Below, one piece after another: positions 1 to 8,163 of a stretch of 64,000 nucleotides of DNA. The number at the start of each line of letters is the position of its first letter. The first letter of the stretch is position 1. The stretch is from assembly GCA_937995825.1 (NCBI GenBank), contig CALKJO010000008.1, positions 62,001 through 126,000 of the forward strand, read 5' to 3'. The translations under genes and the position numbers were made by a program. This DNA comes from an uncultured Anaerolineae bacterium (GTDB lineage Bacteria; Chloroflexota; Anaerolineae; Aggregatilineales; Phototrophicaceae). The notes under the pieces are model-generated. The model saw only the letters and a program-made list of their open reading frames with translations. It was not told where the DNA came from and made no database searches.

Positions 1-184
1 ATCGTGAGACATCGGTGATCATCGTCGGCGGCTGCGCGCCTGTCACCAGCGCGTAAGCGTTGGCGAGATACCACGCGCTGTCATCTGAGCGGGCGGGATT
101 GTAGGGCGCAAGCGGGTCTTGCCCCAGCGCGACGATCAGCCGCAGGATCAGCGCGACAGCGGCGATCAGCGCAGGGCGTATCAC
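1..184 (-). CDS. GT-C type membrane glycosyltransferase, N-terminal part (runs off the window)
   Basis: An open frame absent from the ORF track begins with GTG at 184 and runs to the window edge, giving about 61 residues. It opens with a hydrophobic helix (ALIAAVALILRLIVAL) followed by an extracytoplasmic stretch holding an SDDSAWYLANAYAL segment. That resembles the acidic loop after the first helix of dolichyl-phosphate-mannose/ArnT-type (GT39/GT83) transferases. The GTG overlaps the TGA of the upstream glycosyltransferase gene by four bases (GTGA), so the two are translationally coupled. The fold is inferred from this short N-terminus and the neighbour; the substrate is unknown. Confidence 0.65.
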   Translation of the reverse strand, partial: MIRPALIAAVALILRLIVALGQDPLAPYNPARSDDSAWYLANAYALVTGAQPPTMITDVSR

Positions 185-1713
185 AGGGTCACCCGGTAAA
201 AGCGGAACGGCGTCCCCGGCACATCGGCGGCGGGGATGAAGCGCGGATCGGCGTCTTCGCCTTCATAGAGCGCGTTCAGACTGGGGCGGTTGGCGGGCAT
301 GAGCAGATAGTCGACACCGTAGCGCAGCGCCGCTGCGTGGATCGTGTCCCGATCTTCATACGGATACATGATCGACTGGAAACCGACATAGCGAAGGATG
401 AACGGGTCTTGGGTCATCAGGATGATGCTGCCGTCGCCGTTGGTGTCGGGCAGCGTCCGCGCCACCGCCGCCGCCCGCTCAACCTCCGCCAGATAGGCAG
501 CGGACGCCGCCGAGTCGGTGCGGACGAGCTGGACGGCGTTGATCGCCAGCACGATGACGATCAGCGCCATCGCCCCGCGCCGAATCCGGCGATCCTCGAT
601 CACCCAGTCGAGCGCGAGCGCCGCCAGTGAGATCAGCAGCGGGACTGCGCCAAGAAATGCTTTCTTGAGGCTGCCCGCCTGCGCTTTGTAGGGCAGCAGC
701 ACCGTGTATGCAATAAAGACGATAATGGCGAAAAACAGCGCGGGCGCGATCATCCGCCTGATGCCTCCATCGCGACGCACCAGAATGAGCGCCAGCCCGC
801 CGATCACTGCCACCGCCAGCGCATCGCCAAAGGCGCGCAGCATCATGACGCCGCCCGCCGCCATCTCGAACAACCGCTTGCCAATGATCTCCGCCGGCGT
901 TTGCGACGCGAGCAGCGTCTCCAGGCTGAACGTCCGTCTATAAGCGTAATGATCGTCATGGTGGGTGAAGTACCACATGATCCGCGTCTCCGGCGAGGTG
1001 AACGCGCCGAACGCTTCCAGATTGCGCAGCAGCCAAGGAAAAATGACGACCACAAAAACGATGATCGCCGCAGGGATGAAGCGCATCGGTCGCCAGGACA
1101 GCGAAAATTCGCCGTTGAAGATGACATGCCAGGCGAAGGCGGCGATGATCAGCGCGCCGTCCGACCGCGTCAGGTAGGCGAGTCCCGCCAGCGCACCCAC
1201 AGCGAAAGCCCGCCGCAGAGTCAAGTGTGCTGAAAGCAGCAGCGCCGCCGCCGTGAACAGCGCAAACGGGATGGTCGTGTCGGTGCGCAGGCTGTTCAGC
1301 ACCAGTTCGGGGAAGCATGCAGCCGCCCCCGCCGCGAACAGTGCCCCTTCATCGCTCAGACGCAGCCGGCGCGCGCTGATGAACGCGAACACCGGCAAAA
1401 TCGATCCGATCAGGATGAAAGGGATGAGTGCCGCGTGGACGCTGACGCCAAACAGCGCCAGCGGCAGCGCCGCCAGCGCCGCCGCCAGCGGCATCCAATG
1501 TTCTTCAGGGTGGACGATGGACGCGGGATCGGCGCTGTACTGCCAGATGTAATCAATGGTGAAGCCGTGACCCTCGATCAGGCGCACGGCGAGGTTGTAG
1601 TAATGATTCGGATCGGCGATGCCGGGAAAATCGACATTTAGCGCCAACTCGACCCGCAGCGCCAGCGCCCCCAGGCAGATCAGCGCCAACCAGACGCGCA
1701 CGCGCAAGGTCAA
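181..1713 (-). CDS. GT-C type integral membrane glycosyltransferase (ArnT/PMT-like)
   Basis: This 510-residue protein has about ten hydrophobic helices and a soluble C-terminal part. After the first helix comes an acidic loop (ADPNHYYNLAVRLIEG, around residues 33-48), the position where ArnT/PMT-type enzymes carry their catalytic acidic residue. Such enzymes move a sugar from a polyprenyl-phosphate donor to an acceptor outside the membrane. The start is TTG, overlapping the TGA of the helix-hairpin-helix gene by four bases. The C-terminal soluble region (about residues 400-510) contains LMTQDPFILRYVGFQS and lacks membrane segments. Donor and acceptor cannot be told from sequence; the neighbouring partial gene looks like a second enzyme of the same class. 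Confidence 0.7.
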   Translation of the reverse strand: MTLRVRVWLALICLGALALRVELALNVDFPGIADPNHYYNLAVRLIEGHGFTIDYIWQYSADPASIVHPEEHWMPLAAALAALPLALFGVSVHAALIPFILIGSILPVFAFISARRLRLSDEGALFAAGAAACFPELVLNSLRTDTTIPFALFTAAALLLSAHLTLRRAFAVGALAGLAYLTRSDGALIIAAFAWHVIFNGEFSLSWRPMRFIPAAIIVFVVVIFPWLLRNLEAFGAFTSPETRIMWYFTHHDDHYAYRRTFSLETLLASQTPAEIIGKRLFEMAAGGVMMLRAFGDALAVAVIGGLALILVRRDGGIRRMIAPALFFAIIVFIAYTVLLPYKAQAGSLKKAFLGAVPLLISLAALALDWVIEDRRIRRGAMALIVIVLAINAVQLVRTDSAASAAYLAEVERAAAVARTLPDTNGDGSIILMTQDPFILRYVGFQSIMYPYEDRDTIHAAALRYGVDYLLMPANRPSLNALYEGEDADPRFIPAADVPGTPFRFYRVTL

Positions 1714-2375
1714 CCGCCGTCACCGCGCTGCGCCTTGTATTCATCGATAGCGCGCTGCATCCCCTCCCAGTCGCCGCGCGCGGCATACAGAGCCTGCCTG
1801 ATCCAGAAGCCGGGATCGCCGAGGCGTCGCGCGCCAGCTGCCTCAAGCGCCGCCTGAAGCTGCGTCTCATCCGCTGCGGCGAGCGCGGCAAAGGTCGTGA
1901 TACCCAGGTCGCGCAGCGCTGCCGCAATCTTGGGTCCGATCCCGTTGATCTTTTCGAGATCATCCGGCTCAACCGGTTCGACCGCCTGTGTCTCGTCGGC
2001 AGCTTCGACGGCTTCGACCGCCTGTGTCTCGTCTTCCGCAGACTCGGCTTTTGGCAGGATGAGCGTGTCCACATTCGGGAGCGGCTCAACAGGCACAGCG
2101 GCGACAGTGGGCGTCTCCGCTTCAGCCGCCGGCGTCGCTTCGGGGCGGGAGGCGGGCGCGCTGACAGCGACTGAGTCGGGCTGCTCTGACCTCGGCGGCG
2201 TCCAGCGGATGAACAGCGCCGCCAAACCGATGCCGGTGAGCGCCAGCGCCAGCAGATAATCCACCAGCGGGACGCGAGAAATGACATTGTTGGTGATGAG
2301 CAGCAGCGCGGTCAGCAGCAAGCCCGCCGCCAGCGCGCCGCGCCCATCCAACTGCATCGAACGATCCTCAGGCAT
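1710..2375 (-). CDS. Membrane-anchored helix-hairpin-helix protein
   Basis: The 221-residue product has two N-terminal membrane helices (about residues 13-30 and 37-56), an acidic Ala/Glu/Val-rich linker with near-repeats of ETQAVEAVEAADETQAVE, and a C-terminal helix-hairpin-helix unit (DLEKINGIGPKIAAALRDLG). That unit resembles the HhH folds of DUF4332-like and ribosomal-protein-linked domains. HhH motifs bind DNA or mediate protein contacts. A membrane-tethered HhH could hold DNA or a partner at the membrane, but that is inference. The start is ATG; an internal ATG six codons in (MQLDG) is possible. It is the first gene of the minus-strand group that continues into the glycosyltransferases. 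Confidence 0.65.
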   Translation of the reverse strand: MPEDRSMQLDGRGALAAGLLLTALLLITNNVISRVPLVDYLLALALTGIGLAALFIRWTPPRSEQPDSVAVSAPASRPEATPAAEAETPTVAAVPVEPLPNVDTLILPKAESAEDETQAVEAVEAADETQAVEPVEPDDLEKINGIGPKIAAALRDLGITTFAALAAADETQLQAALEAAGARRLGDPGFWIRQALYAARGDWEGMQRAIDEYKAQRGDGG

Positions 2376-2538
2376 GAGAAGAATCCCCAGGTTGACCGAT
2401 CTTCAGACATCAATATGATGCCTGATGGTACTCGATCAGGCGGGCGGATTGCAATCGGCGGAATACGGGCAACCGCCGTCCAGGCGGGATAAAATAGCGC
2501 CCGCGACATCGACAGCATCAGCAGAAGGAGGCACATTT

Positions 2539-3231
2539 ATGGCAGCGCAGTGGAACGATGATGCAGGATTATTCGCGCTGGCGCGCGAGCTGCTGTTCAC
2601 GGCGGTAGTCGGGGACATCATGGACAAGATCAGGCTTCAGGATCAGTTTTTGCCGCCGCAGATTCGGGCTATGTCACCCGACATGGTGCTGATCGGGCGG
2701 GCGATGACGGTGCTGGAGTCAGATTGGATCGGCGGAGACGCCTCGGCGTTCAATCCAGCGCTGGGCAAGCCGTTCGGCTTGATGCTGGACGCGCTCGACA
2801 GCCTTCAGCCGGATGAAGTCTACATCTGCACCGGCGCATCCCCGCGCTATGCGCTGTGGGGCGAGCTGATGACGGCGCGCGCGCGCGTGCTGCGGGCGGC
2901 GGGCGTGGTGCTGGACGGTTATCTGCGCGATGTGACCGGCATTCTGGCGCAGAAATTTCCGGCGTTCGCCTACGGGTCATACGCCCAGGATCAGGCGCCG
3001 CGCGGCAAAGTGATCGACTACCGGACGCCGATTCGGATCGCCAACGTGAAGATTGCGCCGGGGGACATCGTGTTTGGCGATGTGGATGGCGTGTGCATCG
3101 TGCCGAAAGCGGCGGAGGAAGAAGTCTTCATGCGGGCGATTGAGAAGGCGCAGGGCGAAAAGCACGTGCGCAGTGCCATCGACGCAGGGATGAGCGCGCG
3201 CGAAGCGTTTGAGCAATTCGGCATTCTGTAG
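2539..3231 (+). CDS. RraA-like / HMG-aldolase family protein
   Basis: The chosen ATG has a strong ribosome site (AAGGAGG, seven bases upstream) and gives 230 residues. The ORF-track start 38 codons earlier has no such support. The GVVLDGYLRDVTGIL segment (around residues 122-136) carries the Arg-Asp pair typical of the RraA/4-hydroxy-4-methyl-2-oxoglutarate aldolase fold, and the IAPGDIVFGDVDGVCIVP segment is the usual family ending. The length fits the aldolase-like branch rather than true RraA (about 160 residues), so a class II aldolase or oxaloacetate decarboxylase role is more likely than RNase E inhibition. It is transcribed divergently from the HhH gene, and no pathway partner lies beside it. 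Confidence 0.8.
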   Translation: MAAQWNDDAGLFALARELLFTAVVGDIMDKIRLQDQFLPPQIRAMSPDMVLIGRAMTVLESDWIGGDASAFNPALGKPFGLMLDALDSLQPDEVYICTGASPRYALWGELMTARARVLRAAGVVLDGYLRDVTGILAQKFPAFAYGSYAQDQAPRGKVIDYRTPIRIANVKIAPGDIVFGDVDGVCIVPKAAEEEVFMRAIEKAQGEKHVRSAIDAGMSAREAFEQFGIL

Positions 3232-3233
3232 GC

Positions 3234-4721
3234 TCAATCGAACAGCGCGCCGCGCATCTCCATCGGCTGCCCAAAGACCCATAAGCCGACCAGCATCAGC
3301 GCTAACAAGAGCAGCGCCCAGGGCAGCAGCCCCAGAAATGAGCCGCGGCGGTAGAGGCGCAGCGCGATCCGCGAGGCGACCGACAGCGATCCGATGAAAC
3401 CGCCGAGCAGCGCCAGCGTTTGCAGCAGCCCGACCAAGGTGAGATTCGGCTCGCCGCCGAGCAGCCAATTCGGCTGACCGAGAATGCCGATCCGGTGATC
3501 GAGCAGGAACGCCTGAAATGCCGGCACGATGGTGAAGAAGCCGATCCACAAATGGAAGCTGTAGTGCGCCAGCCAGAAGCCCGCGCCGATGGGGACAAAG
3601 GCGGGCGCGAACGCGGTCAGCGCGGCGCGAAGCGAGTCGCGGTGAGTAGTGCGCGTCAGAGCGCGGGCGGCGGATGCTGCGCTGAAAGTCAGCAGCGCCG
3701 GCAGCACGACTCCGCCCCCCGCGAAGATCGTCAGCAGGGCGATTCCTTCCAGCGCTAGACCGCTCCAGCCCAATGCGCGCAGCCCCAGCGCGTCGATCAG
3801 GTCGGACATGAGCGCGTAGACAGGCGGGATCATGCCGAAGGCGTTGAGCAGCCCCATGAACGCCAGCCCGATGATCAAAAAAGATAGGTCATAGCGCTTG
3901 TGCCAGGCATCCGGCTGGGTCAGTTCAGCGCCCGGCGCGCGCGTGAACAAACCGACGTTGTCATGTGGGCAGGCGCGGACGCAGTCTAAGCACAGCGTGC
4001 AGTCGAGATTGGACTGAATCTGCGGCGCGAACAGCAGCGTCCCGCAGCCGGGGACGCCGGTCTTGTTGTGTATGTGCGCCTTGGTCGGCGCGCCATCTAC
4101 GCCGATCTGGTCGATCAGGATGATCGGCTGCGGACTGTAGCTGCCATTCAGACACTCTCTGCCGACGCACGATTTACAGACATCGGCATCATGGACGCCG
4201 ATGCGCGTTGGCGCGGCGGTCGAATAGACGAAGTTGAACGCGCCCAACGGACACACATACTTGCAGAACGCCGACTCGCTGAACGCTGCTTCCAGAACGA
4301 ATGACGCGGCAAAGTAAGCGACGATCACCCACGCCGTGAGCGCGGGACTCGCCCATAGATCGAGCCACTCGTACAGAAAGAAGAGCAGCAGCAGCGCCCC
4401 AATCGACAGCCATTTGCCGCGCAGCAAGCGCGGAAAGCGCCTACCAGAGAGGCTGAGGCGCTTCGCCAGCGTGCGCGGCAGCGTGAACGGACAGCCCATA
4501 CAGAACAGGTTGCCTGCCAGCAGCAGCACGAGAATGGCGAACCCGCGAAAATGCACCCAGGGGACAATCGTGGCGAGATTCTGCGCCGCTAGCGGCGTCC
4601 CGGTGAAGCCGTCATAGATCAGCAGCAGCGCGATCAGCAGAAACGGCACTTGCAGCGCGAGCCGTCCGCGCCGGTGCTTCAAAATGCGCCCGATCAGCGG
4701 CAGCCGCAGCACATCGATCAT
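3234..4721 (-). CDS. Membrane polyferredoxin (CcoG/NapH/NosR-like)
   Basis: The 495-residue protein combines many membrane helices with several cysteine clusters: GNLFCMGCP near residue 73, FCKYVCPLGAF near 155, CKSCVGRECL near 183, and a ferredoxin-type CTLCLDCVRACP near 240. This is the layout of membrane electron-transfer proteins that bind [4Fe-4S] clusters, such as NapH, NosR and CcoG/FixG. The C-terminal half continues with further helices and no obvious cofactor motif. Its start overlaps the stop of the FixH-like gene (ATGA), so they form a pair resembling ccoG-ccoH of cbb3 oxidase assembly. No oxidase genes lie in the window, so the electron acceptor (copper, quinone or another) is open. 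Confidence 0.75.
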   Translation of the reverse strand: MIDVLRLPLIGRILKHRRGRLALQVPFLLIALLLIYDGFTGTPLAAQNLATIVPWVHFRGFAILVLLLAGNLFCMGCPFTLPRTLAKRLSLSGRRFPRLLRGKWLSIGALLLLFFLYEWLDLWASPALTAWVIVAYFAASFVLEAAFSESAFCKYVCPLGAFNFVYSTAAPTRIGVHDADVCKSCVGRECLNGSYSPQPIILIDQIGVDGAPTKAHIHNKTGVPGCGTLLFAPQIQSNLDCTLCLDCVRACPHDNVGLFTRAPGAELTQPDAWHKRYDLSFLIIGLAFMGLLNAFGMIPPVYALMSDLIDALGLRALGWSGLALEGIALLTIFAGGGVVLPALLTFSAASAARALTRTTHRDSLRAALTAFAPAFVPIGAGFWLAHYSFHLWIGFFTIVPAFQAFLLDHRIGILGQPNWLLGGEPNLTLVGLLQTLALLGGFIGSLSVASRIALRLYRRGSFLGLLPWALLLLALMLVGLWVFGQPMEMRGALFD

Positions 4722-5104
4722 GATCGAACAGCCAGATCGACTGTTTTGACGATCTGCCTGCCATCCGGCAGCACCGCCGTGATCGTGACGATCCAGTCCC
4801 CGCCCATCGTCCAGCGGAACGGCACGCGGTAAACGCCGTTCTCGCTCTCCGCGCCTCCGCTCAGGACTGGCTGCATCCCCGCATGATTCATGTCGCCACG
4901 CACGGTGATCTGCGCGCCGTCGATGGGCTGTCCGTCGAACGTGGTCAGGGTGATCAGCAGTGCAGCGTCGCCGACAGCTGCTGGATCGGGATCGACTGCC
5001 AGCCTCAGGCGCGGCGCGTCAGGCGCAGGGGTTGGCGTTGGCGGCGCTGGCTCGCGGCAGCCAACCAAAGTCAGCAGAAGGAGCAAGGTCAGGAGTGTAG
5101 GCAT
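4718..5104 (-). CDS. FixH/YtkA-like lipoprotein
   Basis: Starting at the ATG at 5104 gives 128 residues with a lipoprotein signal ending LLTLVGC, so Cys is the likely lipidated residue. A Pro/Thr linker (EPAPPTPTPAPDAP) leads to a beta-rich domain. The segment RGDMNHAGMQPVLSG matches the Met/His-containing core of YtkA/FixH domains, which are thought to act near copper delivery or respiratory complex assembly. The ORF-track start 17 codons upstream would put residues before a good lipoprotein signal, so it was rejected. The gene overlaps the downstream polyferredoxin start by four bases, suggesting a joint role. Confidence 0.7.
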   Translation of the reverse strand: MPTLLTLLLLLTLVGCREPAPPTPTPAPDAPRLRLAVDPDPAAVGDAALLITLTTFDGQPIDGAQITVRGDMNHAGMQPVLSGGAESENGVYRVPFRWTMGGDWIVTITAVLPDGRQIVKTVDLAVRS

Positions 5105-5173
5105 TGTGACATTTTTCTCAAATGCGGATATGCTGATCGTAGCGCAGACCGGCAAAAAAGCAAGCGGGAACAG

Positions 5174-5204
5174 GCTTGAAGCCCCGTCAAAGGGCGCTTC
5201 AAGC
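5174..5204 (-). terminator. Terminator-like hairpin after the murD-ftsW-murG-cvpA block
   Basis: Nine-base arms GCTTGAAGC and GCTTCAAGC, with an inner CCC/GGG, form a hairpin just past the cvpA-like stop. A T-rich stretch (GCTTTTTTG on the minus strand) follows about 15 bases later. It separates the cell-wall genes from the FixH-like gene. The spacing to the T run is longer than in a classical intrinsic terminator. Confidence 0.5.
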
Positions 5205-5221
5205 GCTAATGCACCGCAAGA

Positions 5222-5758
5222 TCAAATCAGAATCAGCACTATCACGAACAGGATGATCACAGTAATAGCGAGAAGATCGCCGTTGCCGGCGGGTCCGCCG
5301 CCTAGGATCACCAGCGGCAGGATTTCACGTGTCTGATCGCTGGGCGAGCCGGGCGCGGGCGCGATTACAATTGGGGCAAGCGGGTATTCGTTGATGTCCA
5401 TAAAATACCAGATCGTCCCCCAGATCAGGTAGCCGTTGATCGCGCCGAGAACGCCGCCGAGGACGCTGGATTGAAGCTGATCGCGCCCCTGTCCGCTCTG
5501 CCTGCTGCCGCCGAAGCCGCGCGTCTGATAGGCGAAAAAGACGATGGCGATGAAGATCGCGGATTGGACGAAAAAGACCTGATCGCGGCTGACATTGACC
5601 AGCAGCGTGCCGCGCAGCAGGCTGTCGAATTGAAATAAGGCGAACAGCCCCAGGATGATGCCCGCTGTAGAGATAAGCTCTTTACTCCACCCGCGCAGAA
5701 AGCCGATGATGCCGAAGAAGATCGCCATCGTCCAGAGGACGCCTGAAAGCTGGATCAT
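5222..5758 (-). CDS. CvpA family membrane protein
   Basis: The 178-residue protein has four hydrophobic segments. Its GIIGFLRGWSKELISTAGII region (residues 15-34) is typical of the CvpA/colicin V production family, which is linked to cell-envelope integrity. The middle carries a Gly/Gln-rich cytosolic loop (TRGFGGSRQSGQGRDQ), and the end is a long hydrophobic helix reaching the last residue. The ATG at 5758 overlaps the murG TGA by four bases, which argues against the GTG two codons earlier in the ORF track. Its place at the end of the murD-ftsW-murG run suggests co-expression with peptidoglycan synthesis. Confidence 0.75.
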   Translation of the reverse strand: MIQLSGVLWTMAIFFGIIGFLRGWSKELISTAGIILGLFALFQFDSLLRGTLLVNVSRDQVFFVQSAIFIAIVFFAYQTRGFGGSRQSGQGRDQLQSSVLGGVLGAINGYLIWGTIWYFMDINEYPLAPIVIAPAPGSPSDQTREILPLVILGGGPAGNGDLLAITVIILFVIVLILI

Positions 5759-6864
5759 GCGCACTGCCCTGCCGTTCTCAAAAGTTCCAACGCCAGCGTG
5801 TCCGCCCCATTGACGCCCAGTCCGCGTGCATTTTCGCGCATCCGCCCCAAATCAGCCACCGTCAGCGCGCGCAGCGCCGGAAGCAGATCGCGCGCCATAT
5901 CCTCATCGCGCATCAGCAGCGCCGCGCCGCGCGACACCAGATAATCGGCGTTGACCTTCTGATAGCGCCAGGCATAGGGATATGGCACGAGAATCGCAGG
6001 CAGCCCGAAATAGGGCAGCTCGCCCAGCGTGCTGGCTCCGCTGCGGCAGACCGCCAAGTCCGCCGCCGCCATTGCCATGCCCATCTCATGGTGCAGGTAG
6101 GAGTAGATTTTATAGTCCTCCGGCATTCCCATTGCCTGCTTACGCTCGATCACGGCTTGCGCCTCCAGATCGCCGGTCACATGGATGATCTGCCAGCCGT
6201 CGGCGAGCAGGTCGGGCGCAATCGCCGACACCGCTGTGTTGATCGTGCGCGCGCCTCGACTGCCGCCGAACACCAGCAGGGTGCGCTTATCCGGTTTCAG
6301 TTGAAAAAACGCCTTACCCTGCTGACGCGTGGCACTGACCACCGACTGCCGCAGCGGATACCCGGTCACCACCGTCTGACCTTTGCGAAAGAACCCCTGC
6401 GAGTCCTCGACGGTGACGGCGACTCGGCTCACGATGTGGCGCAGCGTCTTGATCGCCAGCCCCGGCTCGATGTCGGGCAAATACATCATCGACGGCACGC
6501 GCAGCAGCCACGCCGCCAGCGCCACCGGCACGTTGACCCATCCGCCGGTCATCAGGATGGCATGGGGTCGCCAGCGGCGCAGCAGCTGCAGCGCCTGCAT
6601 TGTCCCGACCGACATCTGCGCCAGGCTGCCCACAGCGCGTCCCGCGCCAACGCCATGCACTGGACCTGAACGCACTTCCGCGTAGCCGGAGAAAGGGAGT
6701 CCCGACTCAATGACCATGTTCAGTTCCATGCCGCCAACACCGCCGACGAAAAAAACCTCAGGTTCATCCGCATCTTCCTGCATTCGCAGCAGCGACTCAA
6801 CGACGGCGAGCGCCGGATAGACGTGACCGCCCGTTCCTCCCGCCGCGATCAGCAGCCTGACCAT
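5755..6864 (-). CDS. murG: MurG, UDP-GlcNAc:undecaprenyl-PP-MurNAc-pentapeptide transferase
   Basis: This 369-residue GT-B enzyme adds GlcNAc to lipid I, making lipid II on the cytosolic face of the membrane. Family motifs are clear: AAGGTGGHVYPALAV at residues 7-21 (the Gly-rich loop), VFGGSRGARTIN near 200, and STLGELPYFGLPAILVPYP near 285-303, followed by the KVNADYL segment that corresponds to the QxxNA motif. The ATG has a good ribosome site (GGAGGGG) lying inside ftsW, whose coding frame overlaps murG by 68 bases. Order murD-ftsW-murG matches the classical division and cell wall cluster. Confidence 0.97.
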   Translation of the reverse strand: MVRLLIAAGGTGGHVYPALAVVESLLRMQEDADEPEVFFVGGVGGMELNMVIESGLPFSGYAEVRSGPVHGVGAGRAVGSLAQMSVGTMQALQLLRRWRPHAILMTGGWVNVPVALAAWLLRVPSMMYLPDIEPGLAIKTLRHIVSRVAVTVEDSQGFFRKGQTVVTGYPLRQSVVSATRQQGKAFFQLKPDKRTLLVFGGSRGARTINTAVSAIAPDLLADGWQIIHVTGDLEAQAVIERKQAMGMPEDYKIYSYLHHEMGMAMAAADLAVCRSGASTLGELPYFGLPAILVPYPYAWRYQKVNADYLVSRGAALLMRDEDMARDLLPALRALTVADLGRMRENARGLGVNGADTLALELLRTAGQCA

Positions 6865-8092
6865 GTTGCTTCCCCTCCGGCAGTCCTTGCAGCGCCGTGC
6901 TGCGCGCGATACTCAACAATAAGCCCGCCCCCATCAGCACGGTGACCAGCGACGATCCGCCGAAGCTGATGAACGGCAGCGCGACGCCCGTTGAAGGCAG
7001 CAGATTGAGCATTACAGCGATGTTCATCAGCGCTTTGGCGACGACCCAGATCGTCAGACCGGAGGCGAGCAGCGCGCCGAACGGGTCGCGGGCGCGGCGG
7101 GCGATCCCCAGCCCGCGAATCACCCAGACCACGAACAGCAGCACAACCAGTATCGCGCCGATCACGCCGAGTTCTTCCCCAATTACGGCAAAGATGCTGT
7201 CGGTGTGAGGCGCGGGTAAAAAGCCATACTTCTGCCGCCCCTGCCCCAGCCCGACGCCGCCCCAGCCGCCGTTGAGAAAGGCGATCATCGCCTGCTGCGC
7301 GTGATAGTTGGTCTGAGTCAGGTCTGCCAGCCCTGCCAGATATGACGACACGCGCCCCTGCGCATAATCGAACCGCTGGCTGAGGACAAAGCCAACCGCC
7401 GCCATCACACCCAGCACCGCGGCTAAATGCCAGATATTCGCGCCAGCCAGAAAGAACATCACGCCCGCCACGATCAAGATCGTTGCAGCCGTGCTGATGT
7501 CCGGCTGAAGCACTACCAGCGCCACGATCACGCCGACGATCATGGCAAACGGCACGAGTCCGCGCCAAAAACTGCCGACCTTTGCCCGTTTCGAGCCAAG
7601 CCACGCCGCCAGATAGATCACCATCATCAGCTCAGCCAGCTCGCCCGGCTGGTATGAACCTTGAATGAAGGCGCGGCGCGCGCCGAATGCGCCGTCGCCA
7701 AACAGCAGAACCGCGATCAGGCTGGCAACAGTGAACAGCAGCAGAATCAGCGCGAAGCGCTTCCAGATGCGATAGTCGATCAGGAAGATCAGCAGCAGCA
7801 GCAGTATCCCGATCCCCATATTACGGGCGTGCTGCAAGAAGATCGTCGACTCGCTGCCGGTCGTCTCATAGCTCCAAAAAAAGGTCGTGCTGTAGACCAT
7901 CATCGCGCCGACCGCCAGCAGCATGACCACGATTAGCAGCAGCGGCAGATCGAGCCCTGTCAGCAGACCGCGCCGCCCCTCAACGCGCTCGACAGTTGGC
8001 GTCGGGCGCGGCGGCTGCGATTTGATGATGCGCGGCGGCGCGCCGCTGTAGACATCATCCGTGAATTGGGGGACAACCGGTTGATCTGCCAT
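6797..8092 (-). CDS. ftsW: FtsW, SEDS family lipid II polymerase of the divisome
   Basis: The 431-residue polytopic protein carries SEDS family hallmarks: FGARRAFIQGSYQPGELAE near residue 140, FLNGGWGGVGLGQGRQKYGF near 275, PAPHTDSIFAVIGEELG near 297, and SGVALPFISFGGSS-type sequence (here STGVALPFISFGGSS) near 375. An N-terminal cytosolic tail of about 45 residues is Pro/Arg-rich. The start MADQPVV (ATG at 8092) is preferred to the ORF-track start 11 codons earlier. FtsW rather than RodA is chosen from its place between murD and murG. The last ~22 codons overlap murG in another frame, giving a basic tail (GGRNGRSRLSGARRR). Confidence 0.92.
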   Translation of the reverse strand: MADQPVVPQFTDDVYSGAPPRIIKSQPPRPTPTVERVEGRRGLLTGLDLPLLLIVVMLLAVGAMMVYSTTFFWSYETTGSESTIFLQHARNMGIGILLLLLIFLIDYRIWKRFALILLLFTVASLIAVLLFGDGAFGARRAFIQGSYQPGELAELMMVIYLAAWLGSKRAKVGSFWRGLVPFAMIVGVIVALVVLQPDISTAATILIVAGVMFFLAGANIWHLAAVLGVMAAVGFVLSQRFDYAQGRVSSYLAGLADLTQTNYHAQQAMIAFLNGGWGGVGLGQGRQKYGFLPAPHTDSIFAVIGEELGVIGAILVVLLFVVWVIRGLGIARRARDPFGALLASGLTIWVVAKALMNIAVMLNLLPSTGVALPFISFGGSSLVTVLMGAGLLLSIARSTALQGLPEGKQHGQAADRGGRNGRSRLSGARRR

Positions 8093-8163
8093 GGTTCCGC
8101 TTTCGGTCTGCAAGCGTGCAGTCACGCATAGTATAGCGTGAAAGGGTGTAGAAGGGGAGTCGG

